Shown in pieces: positions 38,613-47,056 of a stretch of DNA of 64,000 nucleotides. Numbering within the stretch: the first letter of the stretch is position 1; every line of letters starts with the position of its first letter. The DNA comes from Acidocella aromatica (GTDB taxonomy: Bacteria > Pseudomonadota > Alphaproteobacteria > Acetobacterales > Acetobacteraceae). The stretch spans positions 1 through 64,000 of the forward strand of contig NZ_JACHFJ010000008.1 of assembly GCF_014201825.1 (NCBI RefSeq), given 5' to 3'. Position numbers and translations under genes: made by a program. The notes below the pieces were generated by a model, which saw only the letters and a list, made by a program, of their open reading frames with translations, did no database searches and was not told where the DNA came from.

Positions 38613-40016
38613 TTACGAAGGCCCCGGCTTGGCCTCGAACTGGTAGGGGCTGGCGCTGGTGGTTTGCGGGTCGATGGTAAGGCGGTGCGCGATGGGCGGG
38701 AAGGCGCGGGAGCGGCAATCCTGGCGCTCGCACAGCCGACAGGAGAGGCCGATGCCCACTGCCGCCGTGGCCAAGTTCAGTCCATCGCCATAGACCAACT
38801 CGCCCGCATGGGAGACATCGCAGCCCATGGCCACCACATGCACCGGCGGCGGCTCGCCCCAGCGCGCGGGGCGGCCGGTGATGGCGCGGGCGAAGCAGAG
38901 GAAGGTCTCGGTTGCGGAAAGCTGGGCCACCTGCACGCGGGTGGCCCCCGGGGTGGCGAAGGCGGAATGCACGATCCAGCGCGGGCAGGTGCCGCCGAAG
39001 CGCATGAAGGGAAAGCCCGAGGCGGAGAAGCGCTTGCTCACGTTACCGGCCGGGTCCGCGCGCAGGAAGAAGAATGGCACGCCCCGAGCCCCCGCCCGTT
39101 GCAGGGTGGAGAGACGGTGGCAAGCTTGCTCGTAGGACACGCCGAAGCGGGCGCTGATGGCGTCCACGTCGTAACGGCGCTCACGCGCGGCGGCGAGCAT
39201 CGGCTCATAGGGCATCAGCAGCGCCCCGGCGATATAGTTCAGCAACCCGATGCGCAGCAGCTCGGCGGCGTCACGCGTTGTCGGGTTGGCGCGCTTGACG
39301 ATTTTTTCCACAGGCTCGCGGGCTTCCAGCAGGGCCAGCTGAAAGGCCATCTGGAAGCCGCGGCTCTCGCGGGGCAGGTCCTCGGAGAGGGTGAGCATGC
39401 GGTTTCCAGCGTCGTACACGCGCAGCGCGCCGGGCAGAGGGCGCACGCTCACCACCAGCCCGTGCTGGCGGCGCAGGCGCTCGGCCAAGGCGTGGTTGGT
39501 GCCGACGGCGGCCGTGTCCAGCGTGGCGCTGATCTGCTCGGCGGCGTCTTCCAGCGCCGGGAAGTGGTTTTCGTGATCGTGGAAGAAGTCCCGCACTTCC
39601 TCGTTGGGCAGCAGGATCTTGCGGCCGGAGGGCAGGGTGATGCCTCCGCCGGCTTCCTCCCGCGCCCCGGCCAAGGCGCGGTGCAAGGCCAGCACGGCGC
39701 GGGCCGCGTTGGGGGCGGCGGCAAGGGTCTGGATCTCGGAATCCGGCACCGGCTCCACCGCCAGAGAGGGGTCGGCGAAGGCCTCGCGCAGGGCGACTTC
39801 GTATTCGCGCTCCTGCACGCCGGAGAGGGCGGCGAGATCGACCTTTAGAATATCCGTGAGCTTGAACAGTAGCGAGGCCGTAACATTACGCTGATCGTGC
39901 TCGACGAGATTGAGGTAAGACGTTGATATGCCGAGCTTCTGGGCGAAGCCCTGTTGGGTATAGCCTTGCTCCATGCGAAGCCGGCGGATGGTCTTGCCGA
40001 TGGCTGCCTTTGACAT
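38613..40016 (-). CDS. Short-chain fatty acyl-responsive XRE regulator (ScfR/RamB type)
   Basis: A 467-residue regulator. The N-terminal XRE helix-turn-helix has RRLRMEQGYTQQGFAQKLG and SYLNLVEHDQRN; the middle is an ImmA/IrrE-like (DUF955) domain with FQMAFQLALLE where the zinc peptidase motif is lost; the C-terminal DUF2083 domain has cysteines in SCRLCERQDC. Relatives control acetate, propionate and methylcitrate genes in response to acyl-CoA; RamB in Corynebacterium represses pta-ack. Its place upstream of the PHA/acetate cassette, on the same strand, suggests it controls that cassette and itself. Confidence 0.88.
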   Translation of the reverse strand: MSKAAIGKTIRRLRMEQGYTQQGFAQKLGISTSYLNLVEHDQRNVTASLLFKLTDILKVDLAALSGVQEREYEVALREAFADPSLAVEPVPDSEIQTLAAAPNAARAVLALHRALAGAREEAGGGITLPSGRKILLPNEEVRDFFHDHENHFPALEDAAEQISATLDTAAVGTNHALAERLRRQHGLVVSVRPLPGALRVYDAGNRMLTLSEDLPRESRGFQMAFQLALLEAREPVEKIVKRANPTTRDAAELLRIGLLNYIAGALLMPYEPMLAAARERRYDVDAISARFGVSYEQACHRLSTLQRAGARGVPFFFLRADPAGNVSKRFSASGFPFMRFGGTCPRWIVHSAFATPGATRVQVAQLSATETFLCFARAITGRPARWGEPPPVHVVAMGCDVSHAGELVYGDGLNLATAAVGIGLSCRLCERQDCRSRAFPPIAHRLTIDPQTTSASPYQFEAKPGPS

Positions 40017-40017
40017 A

Positions 40018-40046
40018 TTTTACAAATAGCAAAAATTTACAGTAAA
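40018..40046 (-). promoter_or_regulatory. Possible operator directly upstream of the XRE regulator
   Basis: Two AT-rich boxes sit just before the regulator start: TTTACAAATAGCAAA (40018-40032) and the palindrome TTTACAGTAAA (40036-40046), both containing TTTAC and AAA/GCAAA ends. They resemble the AT-rich inverted boxes of RamB/ScfR-type regulators and could give autoregulation. The assignment is by eye only. Confidence 0.4.
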
Positions 40047-40221
40047 GTCACGCACAGATTTCGTGGGTTTCCGCCAGATTCCGGTATACGCCGCAGCGCA
40101 ATGTAAATAGTTTGACCTCAGGATCTTCCTGCGGCGCTGATCAAGTCTCCTCTCAATCGCCCCCGGTGCCGCGGGAAGGTTCAGAACTAAAAAGATAGAC
40201 ATCACCAAGAGGAAGTTCACC

Positions 40222-40428
40222 ATGCGTATTCAGCTTTTCCCGACCTTCTCCCACGATGGATTTGGTGGGCACGCCGTGGCCCAGAGCCAGCGCGAAGCTG
40301 GCAACGCGGTGGTGGCCGCGCAGGCCCAGGCTCAGCGCCGCGACGAAGAAAACCGCACCGAACATCGCGACCATGACGACGGTCTGGTGCACGGCCATTT
40401 CTGGGCCATGTCCTCCACCGTCAGGTAA
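40222..40428 (+). CDS. Possible 68-residue small protein
   Basis: An isolated frame starting MRIQLFPTFSHDGFGG and ending FWAMSSTVR, rich in Ala, Gln, Arg, His and Asp, with no membrane segment. A good AGAGGA ribosome site lies 8 bases before the ATG, codon third positions are GC-rich, and a clear plus-strand terminator follows at 40463-40497, so a short dedicated transcript is plausible. I do not recognise the protein. The opposite strand is also open and encodes a hydrophobic stretch, so the call is uncertain. Confidence 0.5.
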   Translation: MRIQLFPTFSHDGFGGHAVAQSQREAGNAVVAAQAQAQRRDEENRTEHRDHDDGLVHGHFWAMSSTVR

Positions 40429-40462
40429 GTAACAACAACAATTGCTAAGCTCAGAACTTCTG

Positions 40463-40497
40463 GCCCCGGGTGGAAACACCTGGGGTTTTTCATGTCC
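40463..40497 (+). terminator. Rho-independent terminator before aat
   Basis: The stem CCCCGGGTG pairs with CACCTGGGG across a GAAA loop and is followed by TTTTTC. It lies after the 68-residue frame and before the aat start. Confidence 0.8.
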
Positions 40498-40545
40498 GCG
40501 TGGTTTGGCTTGGCAAGCGCCCCGTCGATATGCGAGGTCTTGCCC

Positions 40546-41211
40546 ATGTCCGCGCGGCCTTTCCTGCTCACACCGGATCTGCTGCTCCGCGCCTATCGGC
40601 TCGGCCTGTTCCCCATGGCCGAGGCGCGGGAGAGCCGCACCCTGCACTGGCTGGACCCGGAGGCGCGCGGCGTGCTGCCGCTGCACGGGTTCCATGTTCC
40701 GCGCAGCCTGATGAAGACCCTGCGCGCAGGGCATTTCACCGTGACCGCCGATGCGGATTTTCCCGCCGCCATCGCCGCCTGCGCTGCTATCCGCGACAAC
40801 CGGCCGGAGACCTGGATCAACGAGGAGATCGAGCGCCTGTTCACCGAGCTGTTCGAGCTGGGCTTCGCCCATAGCGTCGAGACCTGGGAGAACGGCAGGC
40901 TGGTAGGCGGGCTGTACGGCGTGGCGCTGGGCGGGGCGTTCTTTGGGGAGAGCATGTTCTCCACCGCCACCGATGCGTCCAAGGTGGCGCTGGTGCATCT
41001 GGTGGTGCGGCTGCGTTTGGGAGGCTACACGCTGCTCGATACGCAATTCATCACCACGCATCTCGCCCGGTTCGGGGCGGTGGAAATCCCGCGCGATGAA
41101 TATCACCGCCTGCTGGCCGAGGCGGTGGAAATCCGGGCGCGGTTTCCCGCCAGCCCTGATCCTGCCGCATTGTGGGAGGAAATAGAGACGATGCGAAAAG
41201 AGGCCCCATGA
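40546..41211 (+). CDS. aat: Leucyl/phenylalanyl-tRNA-protein transferase
   Basis: Adds Leu or Phe to proteins with N-terminal Arg or Lys, marking them for ClpAPS degradation. Family signatures: AYRLGLFPMAE, LHWLDPEARGVLPL, GGLYGVALGGAFFGESMFS and DASKVALVHLV. ATG 40546 is chosen because it has GAGG upstream and gives the usual short N-terminus; an ATG at 40492 is in frame but falls on the terminator's T-run. 221 residues. It overlaps the next gene by ATGA. Confidence 0.94.
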   Translation: MSARPFLLTPDLLLRAYRLGLFPMAEARESRTLHWLDPEARGVLPLHGFHVPRSLMKTLRAGHFTVTADADFPAAIAACAAIRDNRPETWINEEIERLFTELFELGFAHSVETWENGRLVGGLYGVALGGAFFGESMFSTATDASKVALVHLVVRLRLGGYTLLDTQFITTHLARFGAVEIPRDEYHRLLAEAVEIRARFPASPDPAALWEEIETMRKEAP

Positions 41212-41792
41212 AGAGATTTATACCCCTGGCCGCGCTTGCGGCCCTGCTTCCCGCTGCCGCTGCCGCCAACCCGGTGTTTCTGCCCGCGCGCGATGTAGCG
41301 GTCACCTACAGCCTTACTGCGCCGGGACGCGCACCCTCCACCTACCAGTTGGCCTATGACGCCGCCGACCAGCTCGCCCGCGTGGAGAGCCAGAACGGCT
41401 ATTACGTGCTTGCCAATCTGCCGCAGGGGCAGGCGCAGGTGGTGGTACCCGCCTTGCGCGCCGTGGTGCAGGCCCCGGATTTCTCGGCCCTGACCGGGGA
41501 GATTTATAACGCGGATGGCGCGCAGTTCACGCCGGTCGGCAAGGGCCATTATGCCGGGCTGGATTGTGAGAAATATCTGGTGCTGGACAAAAACGCCACC
41601 GGCACGGCCTGCATTACCCCGAGCGGCGTGATCCTGCATTTCTCGGGGCATGACGCGAATGGCAGTGCCGATGTGACGGCGCTTTCCGTCTCCTACGCGC
41701 CGCAGCCAGCGGAGAATTTCGTGCCGCCCGCGGGGTTCTCGCCGGTGGACCTGCCGCCCGGCGCGCTGCTGGCGCTGCTGAAGGGGCAGTAA
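41208..41792 (+). CDS. Secreted protein of unknown function
   Basis: A 194-residue protein with a clear signal peptide (KRF, then a hydrophobic core and AAAAANP cleavage region), so it is likely periplasmic. The mature part is beta-rich, with VTYSLTAPGRAPSTYQLAYD and a segment LDCEKYLVLDKNATGTACI whose two cysteines may form a disulphide. It loosely resembles DUF4412-type proteins. It is translationally coupled to aat and followed by the TspO gene 4 bases later. Confidence 0.75.
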   Translation: MKRFIPLAALAALLPAAAAANPVFLPARDVAVTYSLTAPGRAPSTYQLAYDAADQLARVESQNGYYVLANLPQGQAQVVVPALRAVVQAPDFSALTGEIYNADGAQFTPVGKGHYAGLDCEKYLVLDKNATGTACITPSGVILHFSGHDANGSADVTALSVSYAPQPAENFVPPAGFSPVDLPPGALLALLKGQ

Positions 41793-41796
41793 CCCC

Positions 41797-42249
41797 GTGA
41801 ACCAGCGCGCCGCTCTCGGCTTGTTTATCCTGCTCACGTTGGGCGGGGGGCTGGTGATTGGCGCGCTTGCCCTGCCGGATGCCTGGTTCGCGCAACTGCA
41901 CAAACCGGCGTTTCAGCCGCCGGGCTGGGTGTTCGGGCCTGTGTGGAGCGCGCTTTACGTGCTGATAGGCATCGCCGGTTGGCGGATCTGGCGGTTGCCC
42001 CAACGCGGCTGGGCGTGGAAGCTTTGGTGGCTGCAGTTGGGGCTGAATTTTCTCTGGTCGCCGGTGTTTTTTGGCGCGCACCGGTTAGGGCTGTCCGTGG
42101 CCGTGATTTTTGCCCTGCTGGCGGTGCTGCTGGCCTGCGTTATTGCCGCGTGGCGCCAGGATAAACCGGCCGGGGTGCTGCTTTTGCCCTATCTGGCCTG
42201 GGTCAGCTTCGCCAGCGTTCTAAACGCCGCGATAGTCACGCTGAACTAA
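41797..42249 (+). CDS. tspO: TspO/MBR family protein
   Basis: A five-helix membrane protein related to the mitochondrial benzodiazepine receptor, binding porphyrins and acting in stress or tetrapyrrole control in alphaproteobacteria. Signatures: KPAFQPPGWVFGPVWSALYVLIGIAGWRIW in several parts, LQLGLNFLWSPVFFG, and a tryptophan-rich pattern. 150 residues, starting at GTG. Downstream lies hairpin repeat copy C, then the convergent DUF167 gene. Confidence 0.92.
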   Translation: MNQRAALGLFILLTLGGGLVIGALALPDAWFAQLHKPAFQPPGWVFGPVWSALYVLIGIAGWRIWRLPQRGWAWKLWWLQLGLNFLWSPVFFGAHRLGLSVAVIFALLAVLLACVIAAWRQDKPAGVLLLPYLAWVSFASVLNAAIVTLN

Positions 42250-42254
42250 AGATA

Positions 42255-42312
42255 AAGCTAACAAAAGTTTTTTGGTTGCCGCCTTTTTTACAAAAAAGGC
42301 GGCATTCTGTTG
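42255..42312. repeat. Hairpin repeat family, copy C (one strong hairpin)
   Basis: Between the convergent tspO and DUF167 genes. ACAAAAGTTTTTTGGT matches the left end of the family. It is followed by the stem GCCGCCTTTTTT paired with AAAAAAGGCGGC (42278-42303), which has T- and A-runs in the arms and so can terminate transcripts from both sides. Confidence 0.75.
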
Positions 42313-42318
42313 GTTACT

Positions 42319-42618
42319 TTAGAGTTCTGGCACCGTGACAGGGCCGGTGATGAGGAATTTCTTCTCGCGCGAGGTGGCGCCCGCCGTCTGGCTGATGGCG
42401 GAGGTTTTTACGTGCAGCCAGTCGGCCAGGGCGGCGATGATCGCGGCGTTCGCCTTGCCATCCTCTGGCGGGGCGTTGATGGCGATTTTCAGCCGTGCCT
42501 CTGGCCAGCCAAGCGCAGCGGCCGCGGGCAGGACCGGGCCGATCTGCACCCGCTTGGCCCCCGGCTGCGCCTTGACGGCGAGGACCAGCCCCGCCGCCGT
42601 TTGCAGGTAGAAGCTCAC
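42319..42618 (-). CDS. DUF167/UPF0235 family protein
   Basis: A 99-residue YggU-like protein of unknown role. Family sequences are LAVKAQPGAKRVQIG, LKIAINAPPEDGKANAAIIAALADWL and TAGATSREKKFLITG. GTG 42618 overlaps the thiolase stop as GTGA and is chosen over a longer frame that would run into the thiolase gene. It probably shares the thiolase transcript and ends at hairpin copy C. Confidence 0.9.
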   Translation of the reverse strand: MSFYLQTAAGLVLAVKAQPGAKRVQIGPVLPAAAALGWPEARLKIAINAPPEDGKANAAIIAALADWLHVKTSAISQTAGATSREKKFLITGPVTVPEL

Positions 42619-43793
42619 ACCCGCTCGAAGATGACGGCGATGCCCTGCCCGCCGCCGATGCACATGGTGGCCAGCGCGTAGCGCCCGCCGGTGCGGTGCA
42701 GCTCATAGATGGCTTTGATGGCGATGATGGCGCCCGATGCGCCGATAGGGTGGCCGAGCGCTACGGCGCCGCCATTGGGGTTCACCTTGGCGGGGTCGAG
42801 GCCGAGATCCTTGGCCACGGCACAGGCCTGGGCGGCGAAGGCCTCGTTGGACTCGATCACGTCGATATCCGCGATATTCAGCCCCGCCTTGCGCAGCGCG
42901 TTCTGCGAGGCCGGGATCGGGCCGAGGCCCATCACCTCCGGCGACACGCCCGCATGGCCGTAGGCCACGATGCGCGCCAGCGGCTTCAGCCCGCGGCTGG
43001 CCACCTCGGCGCCGCTTGCCAGCACCAGGGCGGCGCCGGCGTCGTTCAGGCCGGAGGCATTGCCTGCCGTCACCGTGCCGTCCTTCTGGAAGGCGGGCTT
43101 CAGCCCGGCCAGCGTTTCCGCAGTGGTTTCAGCGCGGACATGCTCATCGGTATCGAAAATCACGGTACCTTTGCGCGAGGGCAGTTCGACCGGGGTGATC
43201 TGCTCCTTGAAATGCCCGGCGGCGATGGCTGCGGCCGCGCGGCGGTGGGATTCAGCGGAGAACGCGTCCTGTTGCGCGCGGGTGATGCCATAGCGGGCGG
43301 CGACGTTCTCGGCGGTGATGCCCATATGGCCGTGGCCGAACGGGTCGTTCAATGCGCCGACCACCATGTCGATCACCTTGCTGTCGCCCAGGCGGGCACC
43401 CCAGCGCTCGGAGGGGATCAGATAGCCGCCACGGCTCATGGACTCAGCGCCACCGGCCACGGCCAGCGAGGCATCGCCCAGCATGATGCTCTGCGCCGCG
43501 GAAACCACCGCCTGCAGGCCCGAGCCGCAAAGCCGGTTGACGGTGAGCGCCGGGGCCTCGACCGGGATACCCGCATTCACCGCCGCGACGCGGGAGACAT
43601 AGGCGTCCTTGGGTTCGGTGTGGATGACATTGCCCAGCACTACCTGCTGGATATCCTTGGCCTCGACCCCCGATTTGGTCAGGGCGGCGCGGATCGCGAT
43701 TTCGCCGAGCTTTGTGGGGGGGACATCCTTCAGCGCCTTGCCGTAATCGCCGATCGCGGTGCGTTGGCCGGAGAGAATGAAAACGTCGGTCAT
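42615..43793 (-). CDS. phaA: Acetyl-CoA acetyltransferase (thiolase)
   Basis: Condenses two acetyl-CoA to acetoacetyl-CoA or the reverse. The nucleophile Cys89 lies in [10 protein letters not shown]; His in GHPIGASG and the second Cys in CIGGGQG complete the active site. The 392 residues fit the biosynthetic/degradative thiolase family. ATG 43793 is chosen for its GAGGAG site; the open frame extends upstream without a family N-terminus. It could supply the PHA pathway at 35-38 kb, although fatty-acid degradation is an alternative. A phaB reductase is not seen nearby. Confidence 0.92.
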   Translation of the reverse strand: MTDVFILSGQRTAIGDYGKALKDVPPTKLGEIAIRAALTKSGVEAKDIQQVVLGNVIHTEPKDAYVSRVAAVNAGIPVEAPALTVNRLCGSGLQAVVSAAQSIMLGDASLAVAGGAESMSRGGYLIPSERWGARLGDSKVIDMVVGALNDPFGHGHMGITAENVAARYGITRAQQDAFSAESHRRAAAAIAAGHFKEQITPVELPSRKGTVIFDTDEHVRAETTAETLAGLKPAFQKDGTVTAGNASGLNDAGAALVLASGAEVASRGLKPLARIVAYGHAGVSPEVMGLGPIPASQNALRKAGLNIADIDVIESNEAFAAQACAVAKDLGLDPAKVNPNGGAVALGHPIGASGAIIAIKAIYELHRTGGRYALATMCIGGGQGIAVIFERV

Positions 43794-43879
43794 TGGCGTG
43801 CTCCTCTTGCTATGTTGTGCGTTGCGCAAAAGATACGATGAAGCGAAGACAAAGGGCAAATGCGCTGCCATAGCGGCAT

Positions 43880-44012
43880 AAAAAAACCCGCCAGCCACGT
43901 TGAGGGGCCAGCGGGTCAAGTCAACAGGGAGGCTTCACGTCTGGGAGACGTTGGGACCGAAGTCCCAATCCGGTTCAACCGAACCGGATGATGTCCGGCT
44001 CACACCGGACGT
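43880..44012 (-). ncRNA. Candidate structured small RNA with four hairpins and own terminator
   Basis: On the minus strand, starting about seven bases after a TATATA box (44017-44022; weak -35 TTAATT at 44039-44044), there are four hairpins in a row. Their stems are GTCCGG/CCGGAC (43993-44010), CCGGTTC/GAACCGG (43970-43987), GGGAC-TTCG-GTCCC (43953-43966, a classic UUCG tetraloop) and ACGTCT/AGACGT (43937-43951). A free CCTCCCTG (43925-43932) follows, able to pair with ribosome sites. Then comes a 10-base-pair stem followed by seven U (43880-43915), a standard terminator. No open frame fits. Length is about 130 nt. Confidence 0.7.
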
Positions 44013-44122
44013 GTTGTATATAAGCCACAGCTGGAAAAAATTAAGTGTTAAAATGGTAATGCAGTTGATTTTTTGTATCAGCTTGTTCCAGCGCGCCAGA
44101 AAACTTCAAGAAATCCCCGGAT

Positions 44123-45034
44123 TTAGTGCTTGGCTCCGTTACGTTCCGAAATAGAATTCACCAGGAAGTCGCGGAAGACGGAGACGCGCTTCGAGTTGCG
44201 CAGCTCCTCGGGGTACACAAAGTACATGTTGATGTTAGGCTTCTTCACATCCGGCAGCACGGGAACGAGGCCGGTGGTGTCCTGCACCAGATAATCCGGG
44301 ACGGAGCCGATACCAAGCCCGGCGCGGATACAGGCCAGGATGGCTTGCAGGGAGTTGATCTCCAGCGCGCCGCGGCGGGCTGTGCCGTCCTTGCGGCCGA
44401 GATCGCCCAGCCAGTCCACATCCGGCACCGGGGGCTTGCGGTCGCCGAAGAGGATGAGCTTGTGCTTGTCGAGGTCTTCCACCGTTTCCGGCAGGCCGTG
44501 CGTCTTTGCGTATTCGGGCGAGGCCCAGATATGGCTTTTCAGCTCGCCCAGATGCCGCTGGATCAGGTCCGGCTGGTGGGGCGGGTGCATGCGGATGGCG
44601 ACATCCGCCTCGCGCATCGCGAGGTCGAGATCCGTATCATCCAGCAGCAGCGATACGGTGACATCCGGATGAGCGTTGATGAAATTCTTCAGCCGCGGGG
44701 CCAGCCATGTCACGCCGAAGCTGTGCGTGGTTGTCACCTTCAGCCGGCCGGCCGGCTTTTCCTTGCTTTCCGCCAGCAGCGCCTCGGTCATCGCCAGCTT
44801 GGCGAAAACCTCGCGCACCGTGCGGTTCAGCGCCTCGCCCTGCTCGGTAAGGATGAGCCCGCGCGCATGGCGGTGGAAGAGGGGAACCGAGAGCGCTTCC
44901 TCGAGGGCGGAAATCTGCCGCGAGACGGCCGACTGGCTGAGGTTCAGGGTATCGCCGGCGTGGGTGAAGCTGCCAGCCTCCGCCACCGCATGGAAGACTC
45001 GCAGCTTATCCCAATCCATTTTCTGCCCCGTCAT
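44123..45034 (-). CDS. LysR family transcriptional regulator
   Basis: A 303-residue LysR protein. The winged helix-turn-helix has LRVFHAVAEAGSFTHAGDTL and LSQSAVSRQISALEEAL; the substrate-binding part has TTHSFGVTWLAPRLKNF and AGLGIGSVPDYLV. The target is unknown. Its start overlaps the stop of trxB by one base (TAATG), so it is probably made from the trxB transcript, an unusual place for a LysR gene, which more often diverges from its target. Confidence 0.9.
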   Translation of the reverse strand: MTGQKMDWDKLRVFHAVAEAGSFTHAGDTLNLSQSAVSRQISALEEALSVPLFHRHARGLILTEQGEALNRTVREVFAKLAMTEALLAESKEKPAGRLKVTTTHSFGVTWLAPRLKNFINAHPDVTVSLLLDDTDLDLAMREADVAIRMHPPHQPDLIQRHLGELKSHIWASPEYAKTHGLPETVEDLDKHKLILFGDRKPPVPDVDWLGDLGRKDGTARRGALEINSLQAILACIRAGLGIGSVPDYLVQDTTGLVPVLPDVKKPNINMYFVYPEELRNSKRVSVFRDFLVNSISERNGAKH

Positions 45035-45999
45035 TATGCCGCCTCGTTCACGTGTAGTGGAATTTGGCTCAGAAATTTCTCGGCTTCCAGCGCTGCCATG
45101 CAGCCTGTGCCCGCCGCCGTTACCGCTTGGCGGAAGATCTTGTCCTGCACATCCCCGGCGGCGAATACGCCCGGCACGGAGGTTTCGGTGGTGCCCGGCT
45201 TGGTGATCACGTAGCCTTCGCTGTCCAGCTCCACTTGCCCGCTGAACAGCGCGGTGGTGGGGGAATGGCCGATGGCGATGAACACGCCATCCACCCCGAT
45301 CTCCTGGGTCTGGCCGGTCTTCACGTTCTTCAGCCGCGCTGCGGTGACAACCTCAGGGGTGCCGGAGCCGAGGATTTCGTCCACGGCGTGGTCCCAGATC
45401 ACGGTGATCTTCGGGTTCTCGAACAGGCGTTGCTGGAGGATGCGCTCGGCGCGCAGGCTGTCGCGCCGGTGGATGAGGGTGACATGGCTGGCGTGATGGG
45501 TGAGGTAGAGCGCCTCTTCCACCGCCGTATTGCCGCCGCCGACCACCGCGACCTTTTTGCCGCGGTAGAAGAAGCCGTCGCATGTGGCGCAGGCGGAGAC
45601 GCCCGCGCCCTGGTATTTCTGCTCGGACTCAAGCCCCAGCCAGCGGGCCTGGGCGCCGGTGGCGATGATCACGGTCTCGGCCTCGAACGCTACCCCGCCA
45701 TCGGTCCAGGCGCGGAAGGGGCGGGCGGAGAAATCGACCTTGGTGATGAGGTCGTACATGATCTCGGTGCCGACATGCTCGGCCTGCTTGGCCATCTGCT
45801 CCATCAGCCAGGGGCCCTGGATGGGCTCGGCGAAGCCGGGATAATTCTCGACATCGGTGGTGATGGTGAGCTGGCCACCGGGTTGCAGCCCGGCCACGAG
45901 AACGGGCTGGAGATTGGCGCGCGCGGTGTAGATCGCCGCCGTATAGCCCGCCGGGCCTGCGCCGATGATCAGAACCTTCGTCTTTCTCAACTCACCCAT
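45034..45999 (-). CDS. trxB: Thioredoxin reductase
   Basis: The flavoenzyme that reduces thioredoxin with NADPH. FAD loop IIGAGPAGYTAAIYTARA is at about residues 11-28, the redox pair Cys137-x2-Cys140 is in ACATCDGFF, and the NADPH loop VVGGGNTAVEEA follows. The C-terminal FAD contact is GVFAAGDVQDK. The 321 residues are typical. It is followed by the LysR gene with TAATG. The 170 bases upstream hold its promoter and a small hairpin near corC. Confidence 0.95.
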   Translation of the reverse strand: MGELRKTKVLIIGAGPAGYTAAIYTARANLQPVLVAGLQPGGQLTITTDVENYPGFAEPIQGPWLMEQMAKQAEHVGTEIMYDLITKVDFSARPFRAWTDGGVAFEAETVIIATGAQARWLGLESEQKYQGAGVSACATCDGFFYRGKKVAVVGGGNTAVEEALYLTHHASHVTLIHRRDSLRAERILQQRLFENPKITVIWDHAVDEILGSGTPEVVTAARLKNVKTGQTQEIGVDGVFIAIGHSPTTALFSGQVELDSEGYVITKPGTTETSVPGVFAAGDVQDKIFRQAVTAAGTGCMAALEAEKFLSQIPLHVNEAA

Positions 46000-46142
46000 T
46001 GCCGTGTGTCTTTCGGGATTTCTTTTAGAAGTCCTACATATCCATTGAATTCGCGCCGATACAAGAGAGTGTCACGGTATGGCGCGGCGTGTTTTGCCAC
46101 TGATTCCCACGTTTTCCCTCTCTCCGCATTCCACCCATGCGC

Positions 46143-46165
46143 CCTACAAGGCCGGGTTGTAGGGC
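46143..46165 (-). terminator. Hairpin downstream of corC
   Basis: CCCTACAA is repeated in inverse as TTGTAGGG with a 7-base loop just after the corC stop. No T-run follows, so it may stabilise the mRNA end or act in Rho-dependent ending rather than as a classic terminator. Confidence 0.45.
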
Positions 46166-46171
46166 TGGCAG

Positions 46172-47056
46172 TCATGCTTTTGGCGCGGGGGTGGCGGGGG
46201 AGGTTTCCCCCGGATCGGCGGGGCGGCGGGCGCGCAGGCGGCGGATGCGCCGCGCATCGGCCTCCAGCACCAGGAACTCGATGCCCGAGGGATGGCGGAT
46301 GATTTCGCCCTTGGCGGGCACCCTGCCGGCGAGGTTGAACACCAGCCCGCCAATGGTCTCGATATCCGCGTCGCGCTCGACCTCGGTGAGTACGGGGCCG
46401 AGCTTGGCCTCGAACTCCTCCACCGGCAGGCGGGCGTTCAGTTCCAGCACACCGTCGGCACGCTCGACCAGCATGGGACCTTCAATCTCATCATGTTCGT
46501 CGGAAATATCGCCGACGATGGTCTCGACGAGGTCTTCGATCGTCACCAGCCCGTCCACGCCGCCATATTCGTCCACCACCAGGGCGAGATGGGTGTGGGT
46601 CTGGCGCATTTGCAGCAGCAGGTCGAGTACCGAGATCTGGGGCGCGACCAGCAGCGGCTTGCGCAGGAGCTTCTCCAGCGAGAATTCCGCCGCCGGGCCG
46701 GTATAGGCGAACACGTCCTTGATATGGACCATGCCGACGAGGTCATCGAGATGCTCGCGGTACACGGGCAGGCGGGAATGGCCTTCCTCGCGGATCAGCT
46801 TCAGGGCCTGTTCCAGCGTGACATCGGCGCGCATGGCTATGATGTCCGGCCGGGGGACCATCACGTCGTCCGCGGTGATCTCGCGCAGGCGCAGCACGTT
46901 GGCGAGCAGCGCGCGCTCATGCGGGGTGAGGCCCGCCAGCCCGCCGGAGGTGTCGCCCGCGCCCTCGGCCTCTTGCACTAGCTCGGCGATGGACTCGCGC
47001 ACCGATTGCTCGGTGTTGCGCAGCCGGTTGAGCAGACGGGAAAGGGCGCCGCTCAT
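46172..47056 (-). CDS. corC: CBS-domain protein of the CorC/HlyC family
   Basis: Hemolysin-like/CorC protein linked to Mg or Co efflux. Two CBS domains lie at about 60-185, with [17 protein letters not shown] and [21 protein letters not shown] in parts; the C-terminal CorC_HlyC domain follows with [21 protein letters not shown]. The 294 residues fit. It is the last gene of miaB-phoH-ybeY-corC and overlaps ybeY by 4 bases. The apolipoprotein acyltransferase gene (lnt) that often follows is absent here. Confidence 0.92.
   Translation of the reverse strand: MSGALSRLLNRLRNTEQSVRESIAELVQEAEGAGDTSGGLAGLTPHERALLANVLRLREITADDVMVPRPDIIAMRADVTLEQALKLIREEGHSRLPVYREHLDDLVGMVHIKDVFAYTGPAAEFSLEKLLRKPLLVAPQISVLDLLLQMRQTHTHLALVVDEYGGVDGLVTIEDLVETIVGDISDEHDEIEGPMLVERADGVLELNARLPVEEFEAKLGPVLTEVERDADIETIGGLVFNLAGRVPAKGEIIRHPSGIEFLVLEADARRIRRLRARRPADPGETSPATPAPKA

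Noticed and set aside
40153-41106. A 317-codon minus-strand frame over the small gene and aat
   Set aside because: Most of it is the shadow of aat; only a short piece near 40.3 kb encodes a hydrophobic stretch, too weak to call.
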